NCBI RefSeq assembly: GCF_000826685.1
Contig: NZ_JROO01000009.1
Location: 62,001 to 126,000 of the forward strand
DNA length: 64,000 nt
Reading direction: 5' to 3'
DNA from: Streptomonospora alba
Lineage (GTDB): Bacteria > Actinomycetota > Actinomycetes > Streptosporangiales > Streptosporangiaceae
In this document: positions 1 through 9,544 of the stretch, one piece after another
Numbering within the stretch: position 1 is the first letter of the stretch
Layout of the letters: every line of letters starts with the position of its first letter
The notes under the pieces: generated by a model
The model's input: the letters and a program-made list of their open reading frames with translations, nothing else
What the model was told of the DNA's origin: nothing
The model's database searches: none
Position numbers and translations under genes: made by a program

Positions 1-2
1 TC

Positions 3-572
3 GACGGTGTGGAACTGCACGGCGCGAACGGTTACCTGATCGGGCAGTTCCTCTCCAGCAACGCCAACGTCCGCACCGACCACTACGGCGGCTCGATCGC
101 GGGCCGGATCCGCTTCGCCGTCGAAGCCGTCACCGCCACCGCCGAGGCGATCGGCCCGCAGCGGGTGGGCCTGCGGCTCTCGCCCGGCGCCGGAATCTGG
201 GACGCGGTCGAAGACGAGGTCGCCGAGCTCTACGGCGCTCTCCTCGCCGCGCTCGCACCTCTGGGGCTCGCCTACATCCACGTGGAGGCCACCACCGACG
301 AACAGACACTGGTGGATCTGCGCGGCGCCTGGCCGGGCCGGTTGATCGTCAACCCGTCCTTCCCGATGGGGCCCGTTGTCGCCGACCGCAAGCTGGCGGA
401 CCACTGGCTCGACCTCGGTGCCGACCTGATCTCCTTCGGCCGGGCGTACCTGGCCAACCCGGACCTGGTGGAGCGGCTCCGCGCGGACCTCCCCTTGGAC
501 GAGGCCGACCCGGCGACCTACTACCAGGGCGGGGACGAGGGGTACCTCGACTACACCTCGTACCGCTACTGA
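3..572 (+). CDS. Old Yellow Enzyme-family NADH:flavin oxidoreductase, 3' part
   Basis: This is the C-terminal half of an FMN-dependent alkene reductase of the Old Yellow Enzyme TIM-barrel family; the 5' end lies outside the window. The visible part opens with the family signature GVELHGANGYLIGQFL, followed by RTDHYGGS and the phosphate-binding segment near the end (DLISFGRAYLANPDL). Such enzymes reduce activated C=C bonds of enones using NAD(P)H. The protein ends in YTSYRY. No neighbour reveals its substrate. Family assignment is secure; physiological role is unknown. Confidence 0.93.
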   Translation, partial: DGVELHGANGYLIGQFLSSNANVRTDHYGGSIAGRIRFAVEAVTATAEAIGPQRVGLRLSPGAGIWDAVEDEVAELYGALLAALAPLGLAYIHVEATTDEQTLVDLRGAWPGRLIVNPSFPMGPVVADRKLADHWLDLGADLISFGRAYLANPDLVERLRADLPLDEADPATYYQGGDEGYLDYTSYRY

Positions 573-710
573 CCGCCCGGGTTCACACGGCACCGCCGAT
601 GCTGAGCCCCCGCCCGGCGCGGCGGGCGCCGCGGTACCCGCGTTCGCGGCGTCCGCCCCGGGAAACGGGGGCGACGGGAGCTCTGGGAGAGGCCCGCTTA
701 CCGTGGAGCG

Positions 711-1310
711 ATGACGAAGTACGCGTGGATGTACCGCCTCGGCATCACGCCGTGGGAGCGCTACGGCGCCGTGGCAGGGGCGCAGCTCGGCGCCCTGCTC
801 GACCGCGAGGCGGAAACGCGTTCGGCCGGTACCGGGCGGGCGTTGGACATCGGTTGCGGCCGCGGGCAGTTCACCCCCGAGCTGGCCCGACGCGGGTGGG
901 AGGCGGTGGGCGTCGACATCGTCCCGGAGGCGATCGAGGCCGCCCGGAGCAAGGAGCCGGCGGAGGCGACCTACGTCGTCTCCGACGCGACCGACCTCGC
1001 GTCGGCGAACCTGGGCACGTTCGACCTCTTCATCGACATCGGCTGCTTCCAAGGGCTCGGCAAGGACCAGCAGGCCGCGGAGGGGCGAGGCGTGACTGCG
1101 CTCGCCGCGCGGGAAGCCACCCTGCTGATGCTCGCCTTCGGACCGTCGCGGTACCGGCGGCTGGTGGAGGGCGTCTCTCAGGCGGAGGTCGAAGCCGCAT
1201 TCCCGGAATGGGAGCTACTCGAGGTCGAGGATGCGGCCACCGACGGCCTGGGCTGGCCGATGAACCGCACATCACCGAAGTGGTACCGGCTCCGCCGCCC
1301 CACCCGTTGA
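711..1310 (+). CDS. class I SAM-dependent methyltransferase
   Basis: A 199-residue cytoplasmic protein with a Rossmann-type methyltransferase fold. Motif I (ALDIGCGRGQF) binds S-adenosylmethionine at residues about 43-53, an acidic residue follows in VGVDIVPEAI, and DATDL is the motif II/III region. A proposed motif IV is FDLFIDIGC. The substrate cannot be read from the sequence. The ATG is preceded by a purine-rich GTGGAGCG segment. It stands alone, about 140 bp after the reductase, and converges on the hydrolase at 1427. Confidence 0.88.
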   Translation: MTKYAWMYRLGITPWERYGAVAGAQLGALLDREAETRSAGTGRALDIGCGRGQFTPELARRGWEAVGVDIVPEAIEAARSKEPAEATYVVSDATDLASANLGTFDLFIDIGCFQGLGKDQQAAEGRGVTALAAREATLLMLAFGPSRYRRLVEGVSQAEVEAAFPEWELLEVEDAATDGLGWPMNRTSPKWYRLRRPTR

Positions 1311-1426
1311 CGCAGGCCCGGCATCCGAAGCCCCTCGGCTGGGAGCGGTAGGCACCGACCCGGCGGTGGTGTTCTCGGGCAACCTGCTGCGTTCGTACCG
1401 CCCGGCCGGCGTCCGCCCCGCCCGGA

Positions 1427-2287
1427 TCAGCTTTGCTCGGTGTGTCCGACTATCGCCGAGACGACCACGTCCCACTGTTCCGGGGGCGGTTGTTGGTGCC
1501 CGACGCCGGGCAGGGGGACGAACCGCGCGCCGGTGATCTCCTCGGCAAGTGCCCGGCCGTGTGCCATCGGGAACATCGGGTCGGTGGTGCCATGCATGAC
1601 CAGGGTGGGTGCGGTGATCCGGTCGAGCCGGGCCCCGGTGGGGGAGTCGTCCTCCAGGACGAAGTGATTGGTCATCGAGGCAGCCATGCTCCGGGTCCGA
1701 TCCACCTCCAGGGCGGCGAGCCGCCGCTGACGGGGCTCGTCGAACCCGATGTCTCCCGCGAACGGTCGTTCGACCTCGGTCCGATAGGCCACCGCTGCGT
1801 CCCGGTCGGTCCAGTCGGGTTCGGGGTCCGGGTCGGTGAACGCCGCCATCACCCGCGGCGCCGGCGGCGGCAACCCGCGGTCGTGCTCGGCCGGGACCGC
1901 GGGGCTGGTCGAGATCAGGCACAAGGTACTCACCCGCTCGGGGTGTTCGAGGGCGATGCGCTGCGCGATTCCGCCGCCCATCGACAAGCCCACCAGATGT
2001 GCACGGCCGCCTCCCAAGGCGTCCAGGATCCTCAGCGGGTCGGTTGCCAGATCGTGGGAGGTGTACGACGGCCGTCCAGGCGGCGAACTCGTCGATCGGC
2101 CGGTGTCACGGTGGTCATAGGGCACGACACGGCGACCCGCCTCGGCGATCCGCGCACAGAAGGCGTCCTCCCACCAGACCATCGACTGTGCTCCCCCGGC
2201 GATCAGCAGCACCGTCGGAGCGGTCGGAGACCCGAATCGCTCCACGCACAACTCGGTCCCGTCGAGCTTGAGTAGTTGTTCGCTCAT
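1427..2287 (-). CDS. alpha/beta hydrolase
   Basis: A 286-residue alpha/beta-hydrolase fold protein of the epoxide hydrolase/esterase type. It shows the oxyanion-hole segment LIAGGAQSMVWW, the nucleophile elbow GLSMGGG (serine), an acidic residue in MHGTTDPMFP and the catalytic histidine in PGVGHQQ. I chose the ATG at 2287 (MSEQLLKLDG) because the reading frame upstream of it is Arg/Pro-rich and has no family resemblance. There is no signal peptide. The substrate is unknown. Confidence 0.9.
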   Translation of the reverse strand: MSEQLLKLDGTELCVERFGSPTAPTVLLIAGGAQSMVWWEDAFCARIAEAGRRVVPYDHRDTGRSTSSPPGRPSYTSHDLATDPLRILDALGGGRAHLVGLSMGGGIAQRIALEHPERVSTLCLISTSPAVPAEHDRGLPPPAPRVMAAFTDPDPEPDWTDRDAAVAYRTEVERPFAGDIGFDEPRQRRLAALEVDRTRSMAASMTNHFVLEDDSPTGARLDRITAPTLVMHGTTDPMFPMAHGRALAEEITGARFVPLPGVGHQQPPPEQWDVVVSAIVGHTEQS

Positions 2288-2456
2288 GGTGGTGAGACTG
2301 GGCGGCGCTCCGGGACTCATCGGCAGCCGCGCCCCGAGGGACCGCTCGGAGAACCGTGCTCCCCTGTGCCGCGGTCTTCGGGAGCCGAGCCGGGTCCGGG
2401 CGCCCGCAGGCACGGGGACCGATCGACGTCACGCCGACCGAGGCGGACGCGAGTCC

Positions 2457-3014
2457 CTAACGGCTGTACGCGGAGTGGTAGTGGTTGCGGGAGGGCCGGA
2501 CCAGCAGCAGAGTGAGGATCACCGCGAAGGGCACCAAGAACGCCAGGATCACCGCCATGTCGGGCATCAGCACGACGCCGACGACGTCCAGCACCGCCAC
2601 GACCGAGTGGATGCCGACCGTGCTCCACAGCACCGCCGGCGAGCGGCGTCCGCCGATCCCGCCCAAGACGAAGAACACGACCGCCAGTACGAGGGCGGTG
2701 AGCGCGACGAGCCCGATTTCGTTGGAGACGCGCTCGGCGTCGGCGCCCATGTCGGGGTCGAAGCGGGCGCCCAGGGAGGCGATCGCGAACGCGAAGGCCA
2801 GGAGCGCGGCGAAAGCGCCGAGTCCGAATGTGAAGACGCGCGCCAGGATGACCGTCGCGGGCTGCCGGCTGGCGGCGGGCCGCTGGTGGTAGGCGGAAGG
2901 ATGGCCCGGGTATCCGAAGCTTCCCGGGTGGCCGGGTGCAGGAGCGGGGTAGCCGGGCGCGGGAGGAGCCGCCCACTGAGGGCCGGGGGCGTCGGGGCGG
3001 TGTGGAGGGGTCAT
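2457..3014 (-). CDS. small membrane protein with Pro-rich N-terminus
   Basis: A 185-residue protein beginning MTPPHRPDAPG. Residues 1-50 are a proline/glycine/tyrosine-rich cytoplasmic tail. Four hydrophobic segments follow (about 55-80, 95-115, 122-140 and 145-170). The layout matches actinobacterial DUF4190-like or tetraspan small membrane proteins, whose function is unknown. The frame is open further upstream but is Arg-rich and non-hydrophobic there, so the ATG at 3014 is preferred. Confidence 0.72.
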   Translation of the reverse strand: MTPPHRPDAPGPQWAAPPAPGYPAPAPGHPGSFGYPGHPSAYHQRPAASRQPATVILARVFTFGLGAFAALLAFAFAIASLGARFDPDMGADAERVSNEIGLVALTALVLAVVFFVLGGIGGRRSPAVLWSTVGIHSVVAVLDVVGVVLMPDMAVILAFLVPFAVILTLLLVRPSRNHYHSAYSR

Positions 3015-3264
3015 AGCGAGGAGGTCCTCGGACACGTGGGCGGAAAGGGAGCTTTCGCATTGTGGCAGTAGTTCGGCCCGCCCTCCTGCCGCATTCGCCG
3101 CATCTCCCCGGCCGACCGACCGGGGTGGCCGCGCTTCGCCCGACGGATTCCGATTCCGCTGGCGGTGCTTACGGTTTCGACCCTGGTCAGGCGGTTTCGG
3201 GCGGGATCGGCTCCGCCGGGCAGGGCGGGAATCGCCGTCCAGGCGGCTCATTTCGGGAATCTAC

Positions 3265-3693
3265 TCACATTCGGGAATCGCGGCGTCCGTTCGAGCGGGA
3301 TCCGGCGGCGCCGATGCGGTGGCGCTCCCAGACCGCCAGTGTCAGGGCCGTGGCCAGCGGCCCCGACCACCACAGCTGGTACCAGAAAACGGCTCCCAGC
3401 TGGCTCCAGGCGGTCGTGCCCAGCGCGGCCCCCGCCAGTAGCCCGAGGTAGAAGACATGGCCTGCCGTCGCGATGCGCACACCCACGCGGCCCCCGCGGC
3501 TGAGGTGTTCGCCGGCCAGCAGTAGTCCGCCCAGCCCCCAGACCACCAGGAACACGCGGTGGGCCACCGGGGAGGGTACGTCGGCGTTCCATGCCCATGC
3601 GGCCAGTGCCACGGTGACGGCCGCAGGGACGACGCCCCCGAGCACTCCGGTGCCCGAGGACGCCCGGGTGGGGGATGCCTCTTGTTGCTCCAT
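3265..3693 (-). CDS. small polytopic membrane protein
   Basis: A 142-residue protein (MEQQEASPTRAS...) with about four hydrophobic helices and a basic C-terminus (GSRSNGRRDSRM). The ATG at 3693 has a GGGAG ribosome site a few bases upstream. The same frame stays open for another 400 codons, but that part is antisense to the DUF574 gene at 3952 and is not real. I do not recognise the family. It ends 250 bp before the next minus-strand membrane gene, and nothing ties the two functionally. Confidence 0.68.
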   Translation of the reverse strand: MEQQEASPTRASSGTGVLGGVVPAAVTVALAAWAWNADVPSPVAHRVFLVVWGLGGLLLAGEHLSRGGRVGVRIATAGHVFYLGLLAGAALGTTAWSQLGAVFWYQLWWSGPLATALTLAVWERHRIGAAGSRSNGRRDSRM

Positions 3694-3951
3694 ACTCCCG
3701 GTCCCTTCCCGCCGAAAGGGCGGTCGATCCATGGGGAGGTGCACGCTCGCCATCATGCGCGGCAGGTGACCGGGACTGCACGGTGGAAGTCGGGACTCTG
3801 CCGGGGCGGTCCATGGGCCCCGCCCGAGAGGCCCGGCCGGATGAACCGAGTGACCGGGCCCGGCCGTGGGACGGGCGGTGGATATGCCCGCTAACGCTAG
3901 GATGCGTGGAGTCTGTTCGAATTGCCATGCCTCGTGGACAGGAGTTCCCGG

Positions 3952-4788
3952 ATGAGCGAAACGCCCGAATGGATGCGACCCGGAGCCGAGGCGGGCGCCG
4001 TCACCCGCGAGATCGACACCAGCGTTGCTCATCCCGCCCGGATCTGGGATTACTGGCTCGGCGGCAAGGACAACTTCGCCGCCGACCGCGAGACCGGTGA
4101 CCAGATTCTGGCCGCCATCCCCGATATGGTCGACAACGCGCGCGCCGACCGCGCCTTCCTCGGGCGGGCCGTGCGCTACCTGGCCACCGAGGCCGGCGTG
4201 CGCCAGTTCCTCGACATCGGCACCGGCATCCCCGCCGCCGGCAACACCCACGAGATCGCCCGCGACGTGGCGCCCGGCTCCCGCGTCGTCTACGTCGACA
4301 ACGACCCGGTCGTGCTCGCCCACGCCCGCGCGCTGCTCACCGGCGACGAGCACGTCGTCACCGACTACATCGACGCCGACCTGCGCGAGCCCGAGCACAT
4401 CCTCACCGGCGCCGCACAGACGCTGGACTTCGACAGCCCGGTGGTCGTCATGCTGCTGGGCATTCTGGAGTTCGTCCCCGACGCCGAACAGGCGCGGGGG
4501 CTCATCGAACGGCTCATGGACGCCGTTCCCAGCGGCAGCTTCCTGGTGATCTCGCATTCCACCAACGAGGTCCACCGCGAAGCCATGGACGAGGCGGCCC
4601 GGCTGTGGAACGAGGGCGGCTCGACCCCGCTCACCCTCCGCGACGCCGCGGGACTGAGGGAGCTGTTCGCCGGGCTGGAGCCGGTGGAGCCCGGGGTGGT
4701 CTCCTGCACGCTCTGGCGGCCTGACGCCCCGGAGGTGGGCGCCCTCGCGCCGGTCGCGCAGTACTGCGGCGTCGCCCGCAAGCGCTAG
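3952..4788 (+). CDS. DUF574-type S-adenosylmethionine methyltransferase (copy 1)
   Basis: A 278-residue member of the Methyltransf_19/DUF574 family, which is expanded in actinomycetes and of unknown substrate. Diagnostic segments are DTSVAHPARIWDYWLGGKDN, the SAM-binding FLDIGTGIPAAGNTHE and VVYVDNDPVVLAHA. The ATG at 3952 follows a GGACAGGAG ribosome site. A second family member sits at 47510 and shares all three motifs. The gene is monocistronic. Confidence 0.93.
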   Translation: MSETPEWMRPGAEAGAVTREIDTSVAHPARIWDYWLGGKDNFAADRETGDQILAAIPDMVDNARADRAFLGRAVRYLATEAGVRQFLDIGTGIPAAGNTHEIARDVAPGSRVVYVDNDPVVLAHARALLTGDEHVVTDYIDADLREPEHILTGAAQTLDFDSPVVVMLLGILEFVPDAEQARGLIERLMDAVPSGSFLVISHSTNEVHREAMDEAARLWNEGGSTPLTLRDAAGLRELFAGLEPVEPGVVSCTLWRPDAPEVGALAPVAQYCGVARKR

Positions 4789-5210
4789 CTTCCGACCAGT
4801 GAGGCCGTTTCGTCCTCTGGCGAGGACACGCCGGTCACACCATGATCGCAAGCTCGCGGTTCGCCTCCCTATGTAGAGGGGCCCCTGGTAGACGGGTTGA
4901 TCACCACAACCACCACGTCCGAACCAGGGGCGCTGCATGCTTTTCCACCGTGCCGCCGTTGATTTTGCCGCGTTCGCCCACCCGGCGCCGCGCCGGCGCG
5001 CTCCGGGCTGATGCGGGTGCTCCCGGGGGGCGGCGCACGTTCACCACCGCCCCCCGGCCCGTCGTCGGCGTGCTGGGCCCGTTGCGACCGGCCCGCTCAG
5101 GTGGAGCCTGCAGGGTGCCTCATCTGCGGCAGCGCCCGCACGCCGGCCCGCCCCGCTGCGCACCGCCGGGCCCGGGTGATGAGGGGGACATCGGCCTACG
5201 AAGCGCCCTC
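4789..5210. other. intergenic stretch holding an inverted repeat
   Basis: About 420 bp between two genes that converge. It holds a short GTCCTC-TGGC-GAGGAC hairpin (4812-4827) and the larger inverted repeat described at 4881-4931. A frame opening near 4937 (MLFHRAAVDFAAF) is long but runs antisense into the sugar transporter, and I do not accept it as a gene. No other coding signal is visible. Confidence 0.5.
4881..4931. repeat. 9-bp inverted repeat with 33-nt loop
   Basis: GCCCCTGGT at 4881-4889 pairs perfectly with ACCAGGGGC at 4923-4931. The loop is rich in ACC/CAC triplets (ATCACCACAACCACC). No gene follows on the plus strand that it could lead. It could be the terminal remnant of a mobile element or a structured RNA; the sequence does not decide. 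Confidence 0.45.
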
Positions 5211-6641
5211 TCAGGCCGACGTGCGCTCCTCGCGCCCCATCGATTCCAGCGTTTTGCCCTTCGTCTCGGCCACGAACCGCCACACGAAGAAGAAAGACAC
5301 GACCGCGAAGACCGTGTAGATCAGATAGGTGCCCGGCAGGCTCCAGTCGCGCAGGCTCGGGAAGGTGGCCGTCACCAGCCAGTTGGCCACCCACTGGGTG
5401 GCGGTGGCCACCGCCATCGCGGCCGCCCGCACCCGTAGCGGGAACATCTCCCCCAGCAGCACCCACACGACCACACCCCACGACAGGGCGAAGAACAGGA
5501 CGAACGTGCTCGCCGAGGTCAGCGCGACCGCGCCCCAGGCGAACGGCAGTTGCGCCGTCCCGCCGCTGACACTGGCGTGGCTGAAGGCGAAGGCGGTCGT
5601 TCCCAGCGCCACGGCCATCCCGGCCGACCCGACGAGCAGCAGCGGCTTGCGGCCGATCTTGTCGACCAGCCCGATCGCGATGAACGTGCCGATGATGTTG
5701 ACGATCGAGGTGAACAGGCTCAACAGCAGCGAATTGCTCTCCTGGACCCCCACCGACTGCCACAGCGAAGCCGAGTAGTAGAAGATCACGTTGATGCCGA
5801 CCAACTGCTGGAACGCCGACAGCGCCATCCCGATCCACACGATCGGCAACAGCCCGAACTTGCCGGTGATGTCGCTCAACCGCGCCTTGGTCTCGCGCCC
5901 CAACGCGTTGTGAATCTCGCGGATGCGGTATTCGACGTCGCCGCCCTCGACCTCGGCCAGCACACTGCGCGCCCGGTCCTCACGGCCCGCACGCACCAGG
6001 TAGCGCGGCGACTCGGGGATCACCACGCTCAACAGCAGGTACAGCAGCGCCGGGACCAGTTCCACACCCAGCATCCACTGCCAGGCCTGCAGCGGTCCCA
6101 TCTCGTTGCTCGCGCTGCCCCCGGCCGCCGCCGCGAGTACGAAGTTGACCAACTGCGAGATCGCGATACCCAGCACGATGGCCAACTGCTGCAGCGATGC
6201 CAACCGCCCGCGGTAGGCCGGCGGCGACACCTCCGCGATGTAGGTCGGCGCGATCACCGAGGCGATACCGATCGCGGTACCGCCGACCACCCGCCACAAC
6301 GCCAGGTCCCACACGGCGAAAGGCACAGCGGACCCGATGGCGCTGATTCCGAACAGCAGCCCCGCCAACTGCATCACGCGGATGCGCCCGAACCGGTCGG
6401 CCAGGGCGCCGGCGATCAGGGCGCCCACCGCCGAGCCCAGCAGCGCCGCCGACACGGTGAGCCCGGTGACAGCGTCGCCGACGTTGAACGCCTCCTCGAT
6501 CGCCGGGACGGCACCGTTGATCACCGAACTGTCGTAGCCGAACAGGAATCCGCCCATCGCCGCCGCGGCGGCGATCAGCGTCACATGGCCGATGTTGATC
6601 TCCCCGGCGGATTCGGCCGCATCGGGATCCGGATTGGCCAC
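5211..6641 (-). CDS. sugar porter family MFS transporter
   Basis: A 476-residue, 12-helix sugar/H+ symporter of the major facilitator sugar-porter family. Visible signatures are GGFLFGYDSSVING in helix 1, ADRFGRIR in loop 2-3, PESPRYL after helix 6, QQLVGINVIFYYS in helix 7, DKIGRKPLL in loop 8-9 and the terminal VAETKGKTLE. The GTG at 6641 (VANPDPD) has GGAGG just upstream and is the start I adopt. It likely imports a hexose or pentose; the sugar is not determinable. No sugar regulator lies next to it. Confidence 0.93.
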   Translation of the reverse strand: MANPDPDAAESAGEINIGHVTLIAAAAAMGGFLFGYDSSVINGAVPAIEEAFNVGDAVTGLTVSAALLGSAVGALIAGALADRFGRIRVMQLAGLLFGISAIGSAVPFAVWDLALWRVVGGTAIGIASVIAPTYIAEVSPPAYRGRLASLQQLAIVLGIAISQLVNFVLAAAAGGSASNEMGPLQAWQWMLGVELVPALLYLLLSVVIPESPRYLVRAGREDRARSVLAEVEGGDVEYRIREIHNALGRETKARLSDITGKFGLLPIVWIGMALSAFQQLVGINVIFYYSASLWQSVGVQESNSLLLSLFTSIVNIIGTFIAIGLVDKIGRKPLLLVGSAGMAVALGTTAFAFSHASVSGGTAQLPFAWGAVALTSASTFVLFFALSWGVVVWVLLGEMFPLRVRAAAMAVATATQWVANWLVTATFPSLRDWSLPGTYLIYTVFAVVSFFFVWRFVAETKGKTLESMGREERTSA

Positions 6642-7157
6642 ACGTCCTCCTTCGCTCGCATTGCGGGCCGCCCGACGGCCGAAACATGCCTCCCCCACCG
6701 CGCACCCGCCTCCCCGGGGGGCGCACGAGCGCACCCGGGGACACGGCGACGAGGCGGGCGGTTGCGCCGGGCCGACCACGGTCGCCCCCGCGACTACGGC
6801 GCCGGCGGCCCCGTCCCCGCACCACGCACGCACCCGTACCGGTGCGCCACGGGTGCTCTCCCGGCCCGCCCACTGCCCAACACACGCCGGGCCTATCGCC
6901 GCACCCGCCGCCGCACCCCGCACCCCGGGCCCGACCCCAGGGCACCCCCGACGGGCCGGTCGTACAAAGCCCGGCGCACCGACTCCGCCCGGGCGCGACA
7001 GGTCGCGGATGGCCTGCTCGGGTGCCGCCGTCGTGCCCGGTGACGAAGTCGTAGTAGACGGTGCTGCGGGGCGGGACGCCTGGAGAATCGGTCCTGAGGT
7101 GAGCCGTGTGCCGGGGAGACCCACTGTCCGGCGAGCCTGCCGGACCGCCGGGGCGCC
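6642..7157. other. 516-bp non-coding stretch
   Basis: Very GC-rich DNA between two minus-strand transporter genes. Several frames are open on the plus strand but are runs of Pro/Arg/Ala with no family resemblance or ribosome site. I see no gene, RNA or convincing repeat. It must contain the promoter of the sugar transporter near 6660-6700. Confidence 0.5.
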
Positions 7158-8597
7158 CTAGCGCGAGGGCGCCGCACCGCGCCGCATGCTGGGAGCGGCG
7201 TCGGAGTCGCGGATGAGCGATACGACCACCAGCCCGAAGACGGCGAAGGCCACAGCCGCCAGGAAGGCGCTGTGGTAGGCCTCCATCTGGGCTTGGGCGC
7301 GAGCCGCACTTGAGGCCGCCTGGCCCAAGGCCGCGCCTTCGGCTTGGCCGCGGACCACCAGCACTGTCGACAGCACCGCCACACCGGTTGCGGTGGCGAC
7401 CTGGCGGCTGGCGTTGAACAGCGACGTCGCCCGCCCCATGGATTGGGGAGTGGTCTGTGCGAACGTCGCGGCCTGCAGCGGAACCATGGAGATCCCCATG
7501 CCGATCCCCTGGATGAACATCAACCCGCCCAGGACCCAGTACGGCGTGGACAGCCCCACCAGTTGGAACGACAGGTTGAGGCACCCGATCAGAGCGACAC
7601 CCGCCAGGAGGAGCCGGCGCGGCCCGACCCGCGGATAGAGGCGGCTGATGAACTGCGTGGTGACGACCATGCCCAGCGCCTGCGGCATCAGCACGAGCCC
7701 GGCCTCCAGCGCGGAGGCGCCGCGCAGGTTCTGCATGTAGAGCGGCACGAGGAACAGCACCCCGAACATCCCGGCGGTGATGCACAGCAGCGCCGCGTTG
7801 CCCGCGCCGAAGAGCCGTTCCCTCAGCAGGCGCAGGTCCAGCATCGGTTCCTGCGCCGTGAGCTCCCGCCAGATGAGCAGGCCGATGAGGACGGGGGCGG
7901 CGACGAGGCCGCCCCACACCGACGGTTCGCCCCAGCCTGCCTGCGCCGCGCGGTCCAGGGTGACCAGCAGGCTGGCCAGCCCCGCGCCGGCGAGGAGGAA
8001 TCCGGGGATGTCGAAGCCGCCGGCGCGCTCCTGTACCTCCTCGCGCAGGAACACCACGGTGAACAGCAGCGCCAGCCCTCCGATGGGCACGTTGATGAAG
8101 AAGATCCAGCGCCAGCTCGCGTACTCCACCAGGAAACCGCCCAGGACCGGCCCCAGGGCGGGGGCGATACTCGTAGGGATCATCAGTACCGCCGACGCCT
8201 TCGCGCGCTCCTCGGCGGGAAAGGCGCGAAACAGCATCGCCTGGCCGACCGGCACCAGCATGCCTCCGCCCACGCCCTGCAGGATCCTGGCGGCGATCAG
8301 CCATCCGATGCCGGTGGCCAACCCGCACAGCACCGATGCCGTGGTGAAGACGAGCACGGCCAGCTGGAAGGTGCGCTTGCTGCCGAACCTGTCGCTGATC
8401 CAGCCGGAGGCGGGGATGAACACCGCGAGGCTCACCATGTAACCGGTCAGCACCCACTGCAGGGTTCCCTCGTCGACGCCGAACTCGCGCCCCAGCGTCG
8501 CCAGCGCCACGTTGAGGATGGTCACATCCAGGATCTGCATGATCAGTCCGAAGACGAACGTGACCGCGACCAGCCACTTGTACTCGACACGACGCAA
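7158..8597 (-). CDS. DHA2-family MFS drug transporter (EmrB/QacA type)
   Basis: A 479-residue, 14-helix multidrug H+ antiporter. Signatures include LDVTILNVALATLG in helix 1, SDRFGSKRTFQ (motif A), ARILQGVGGGMLVP (motif B) and ALGPVLGGFLVEYASWRWIF (motif C with the usual WRWIFFINVP). The first usable codon is a TTG at 8597 giving MRRVEYKW, with GGAG about 12 nt upstream; start confidence is moderate. No adjacent regulator is visible. Confidence 0.9.
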   Translation of the reverse strand: MRRVEYKWLVAVTFVFGLIMQILDVTILNVALATLGREFGVDEGTLQWVLTGYMVSLAVFIPASGWISDRFGSKRTFQLAVLVFTTASVLCGLATGIGWLIAARILQGVGGGMLVPVGQAMLFRAFPAEERAKASAVLMIPTSIAPALGPVLGGFLVEYASWRWIFFINVPIGGLALLFTVVFLREEVQERAGGFDIPGFLLAGAGLASLLVTLDRAAQAGWGEPSVWGGLVAAPVLIGLLIWRELTAQEPMLDLRLLRERLFGAGNAALLCITAGMFGVLFLVPLYMQNLRGASALEAGLVLMPQALGMVVTTQFISRLYPRVGPRRLLLAGVALIGCLNLSFQLVGLSTPYWVLGGLMFIQGIGMGISMVPLQAATFAQTTPQSMGRATSLFNASRQVATATGVAVLSTVLVVRGQAEGAALGQAASSAARAQAQMEAYHSAFLAAVAFAVFGLVVVSLIRDSDAAPSMRRGAAPSR

Positions 8598-9013
8598 GCG
8601 AGGGCTCCGTCTCCCTAGGGCGGTGATCGGTGCGGCTCGGAGCCGAGCGGGCGGTGGACCGCTCGTACCCCGCCCCGAAGCCCGGCTCCAAGTCCCGCTC
8701 CCGTACTACCCACCAACCGCAAGGAATGCCTGCGTAGCCGTGCCCGAAGAGGGGTGTTCGGCCCCGGCGACGGCGGCGAGACCACGGGGAAAGCAGCGCT
8801 GGCACGGCGATCGCCGCAGCGATGCGGCCGTCTTGCCGAAGCGGCAAGATTTCGTGCCGACGCCGAGGAGACGTATGAGACTGGCCCCGTCCCGAAGGGT
8901 GAGGAGTCCGAGCCCGGACGGGCGCACCGCCGGGGTCGCCGACCGCGACCTGTTCATCCGCCGCACCGCCCGACCCGGCTAGCGGAGCCATCCAGCGTCG
9001 AAGAGAGGCCGCC
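8598..9013. other. intergenic stretch between divergent genes
   Basis: About 415 bp upstream of both the drug transporter and the DinB gene. The only notable element is the palindrome at 8832-8848. Short open frames here show no family resemblance. Confidence 0.5.
8832..8848. promoter_or_regulatory. perfect 7-bp inverted repeat, possible operator
   Basis: CTTGCCG and CGGCAAG flank an AAG centre in the divergent intergenic region. It lies 234 bp upstream of the DHA2 transporter start and 165 bp upstream of the DinB gene. It could be an operator for a drug-responsive repressor or merely a hairpin; no T-run follows on either strand. Confidence 0.35.
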
Positions 9014-9505
9014 ATGCCCACCGCACCCCGCCGCAGCGACGCCCCGCCGCCCCGGACCGGAAACAGCGAGACCGAGGTCCTGCGCGGATTCCTCGACTAC
9101 CTGCGGAACTCGATCGCCGCGAAGGTCGAAGGCGCCCCCGAACCGCAGGTCCGAACGGCCGCGGTGCCGTCGGGCACGAACCTGCTCGGCCTGCTCGGCC
9201 ACCTCACCTTCGTCGAACGGTCGACGTTCCTCGGCGAGGAAGTCACCGACTGGCAGGCGACGTTCCAGGCGGCCTCGACGGACAGCGTGGCCGAAGTCGT
9301 CGCCCGCTACCGGGCGGCGGTCGAGGATGCGAACACGGTCCTCGACGAGTGCACCGACCCCGGCGCACCGGTCCCCCGACCGCGGCCGGGGCGGCCCGCC
9401 CCCAGCCTCCGCTGGGCGCTCACCCACATGATCGAGGAGACCGGGCGCCACGCCGGCCACGCCGACATCCTCCGCGAACTGATCGACGGCACGACCGGAC
9501 GCTGA
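9014..9505 (+). CDS. DinB/DUF664 family protein
   Basis: A 163-residue four-helix-bundle protein of the DinB superfamily, DUF664 branch. In actinomycetes this superfamily includes mycothiol-dependent transferases and isomerases. The metal-binding histidine triad is visible as GHLTFVE (about residue 60) and HMIEETGRHAGHAD near the C-terminus. GAGAGG precedes the ATG. It converges on the reductase gene at 9545. Specific substrate unknown. Confidence 0.87.
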   Translation: MPTAPRRSDAPPPRTGNSETEVLRGFLDYLRNSIAAKVEGAPEPQVRTAAVPSGTNLLGLLGHLTFVERSTFLGEEVTDWQATFQAASTDSVAEVVARYRAAVEDANTVLDECTDPGAPVPRPRPGRPAPSLRWALTHMIEETGRHAGHADILRELIDGTTGR

Positions 9506-9544
9506 CCACGCCATTCAACGCCGCGGACAGTGCGGCAGGTGGGA

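Noticed and set aside
3265-4938. A 557-codon protein on the minus strand
   Set aside because: Its first 415 codons are antisense to the well-supported DUF574 gene; only the last 142 codons have membrane-protein character.
4937-5438. A plus-strand ORF starting MLFHRAAVDFAAF
   Set aside because: It runs antisense into the sugar transporter and turns into low-complexity Arg/His sequence.
5980-9021. A 1013-codon open frame on the minus strand
   Set aside because: It runs through two transporter genes in another frame and consists of Arg/Gly/Pro-rich sequence, an artefact of high GC.
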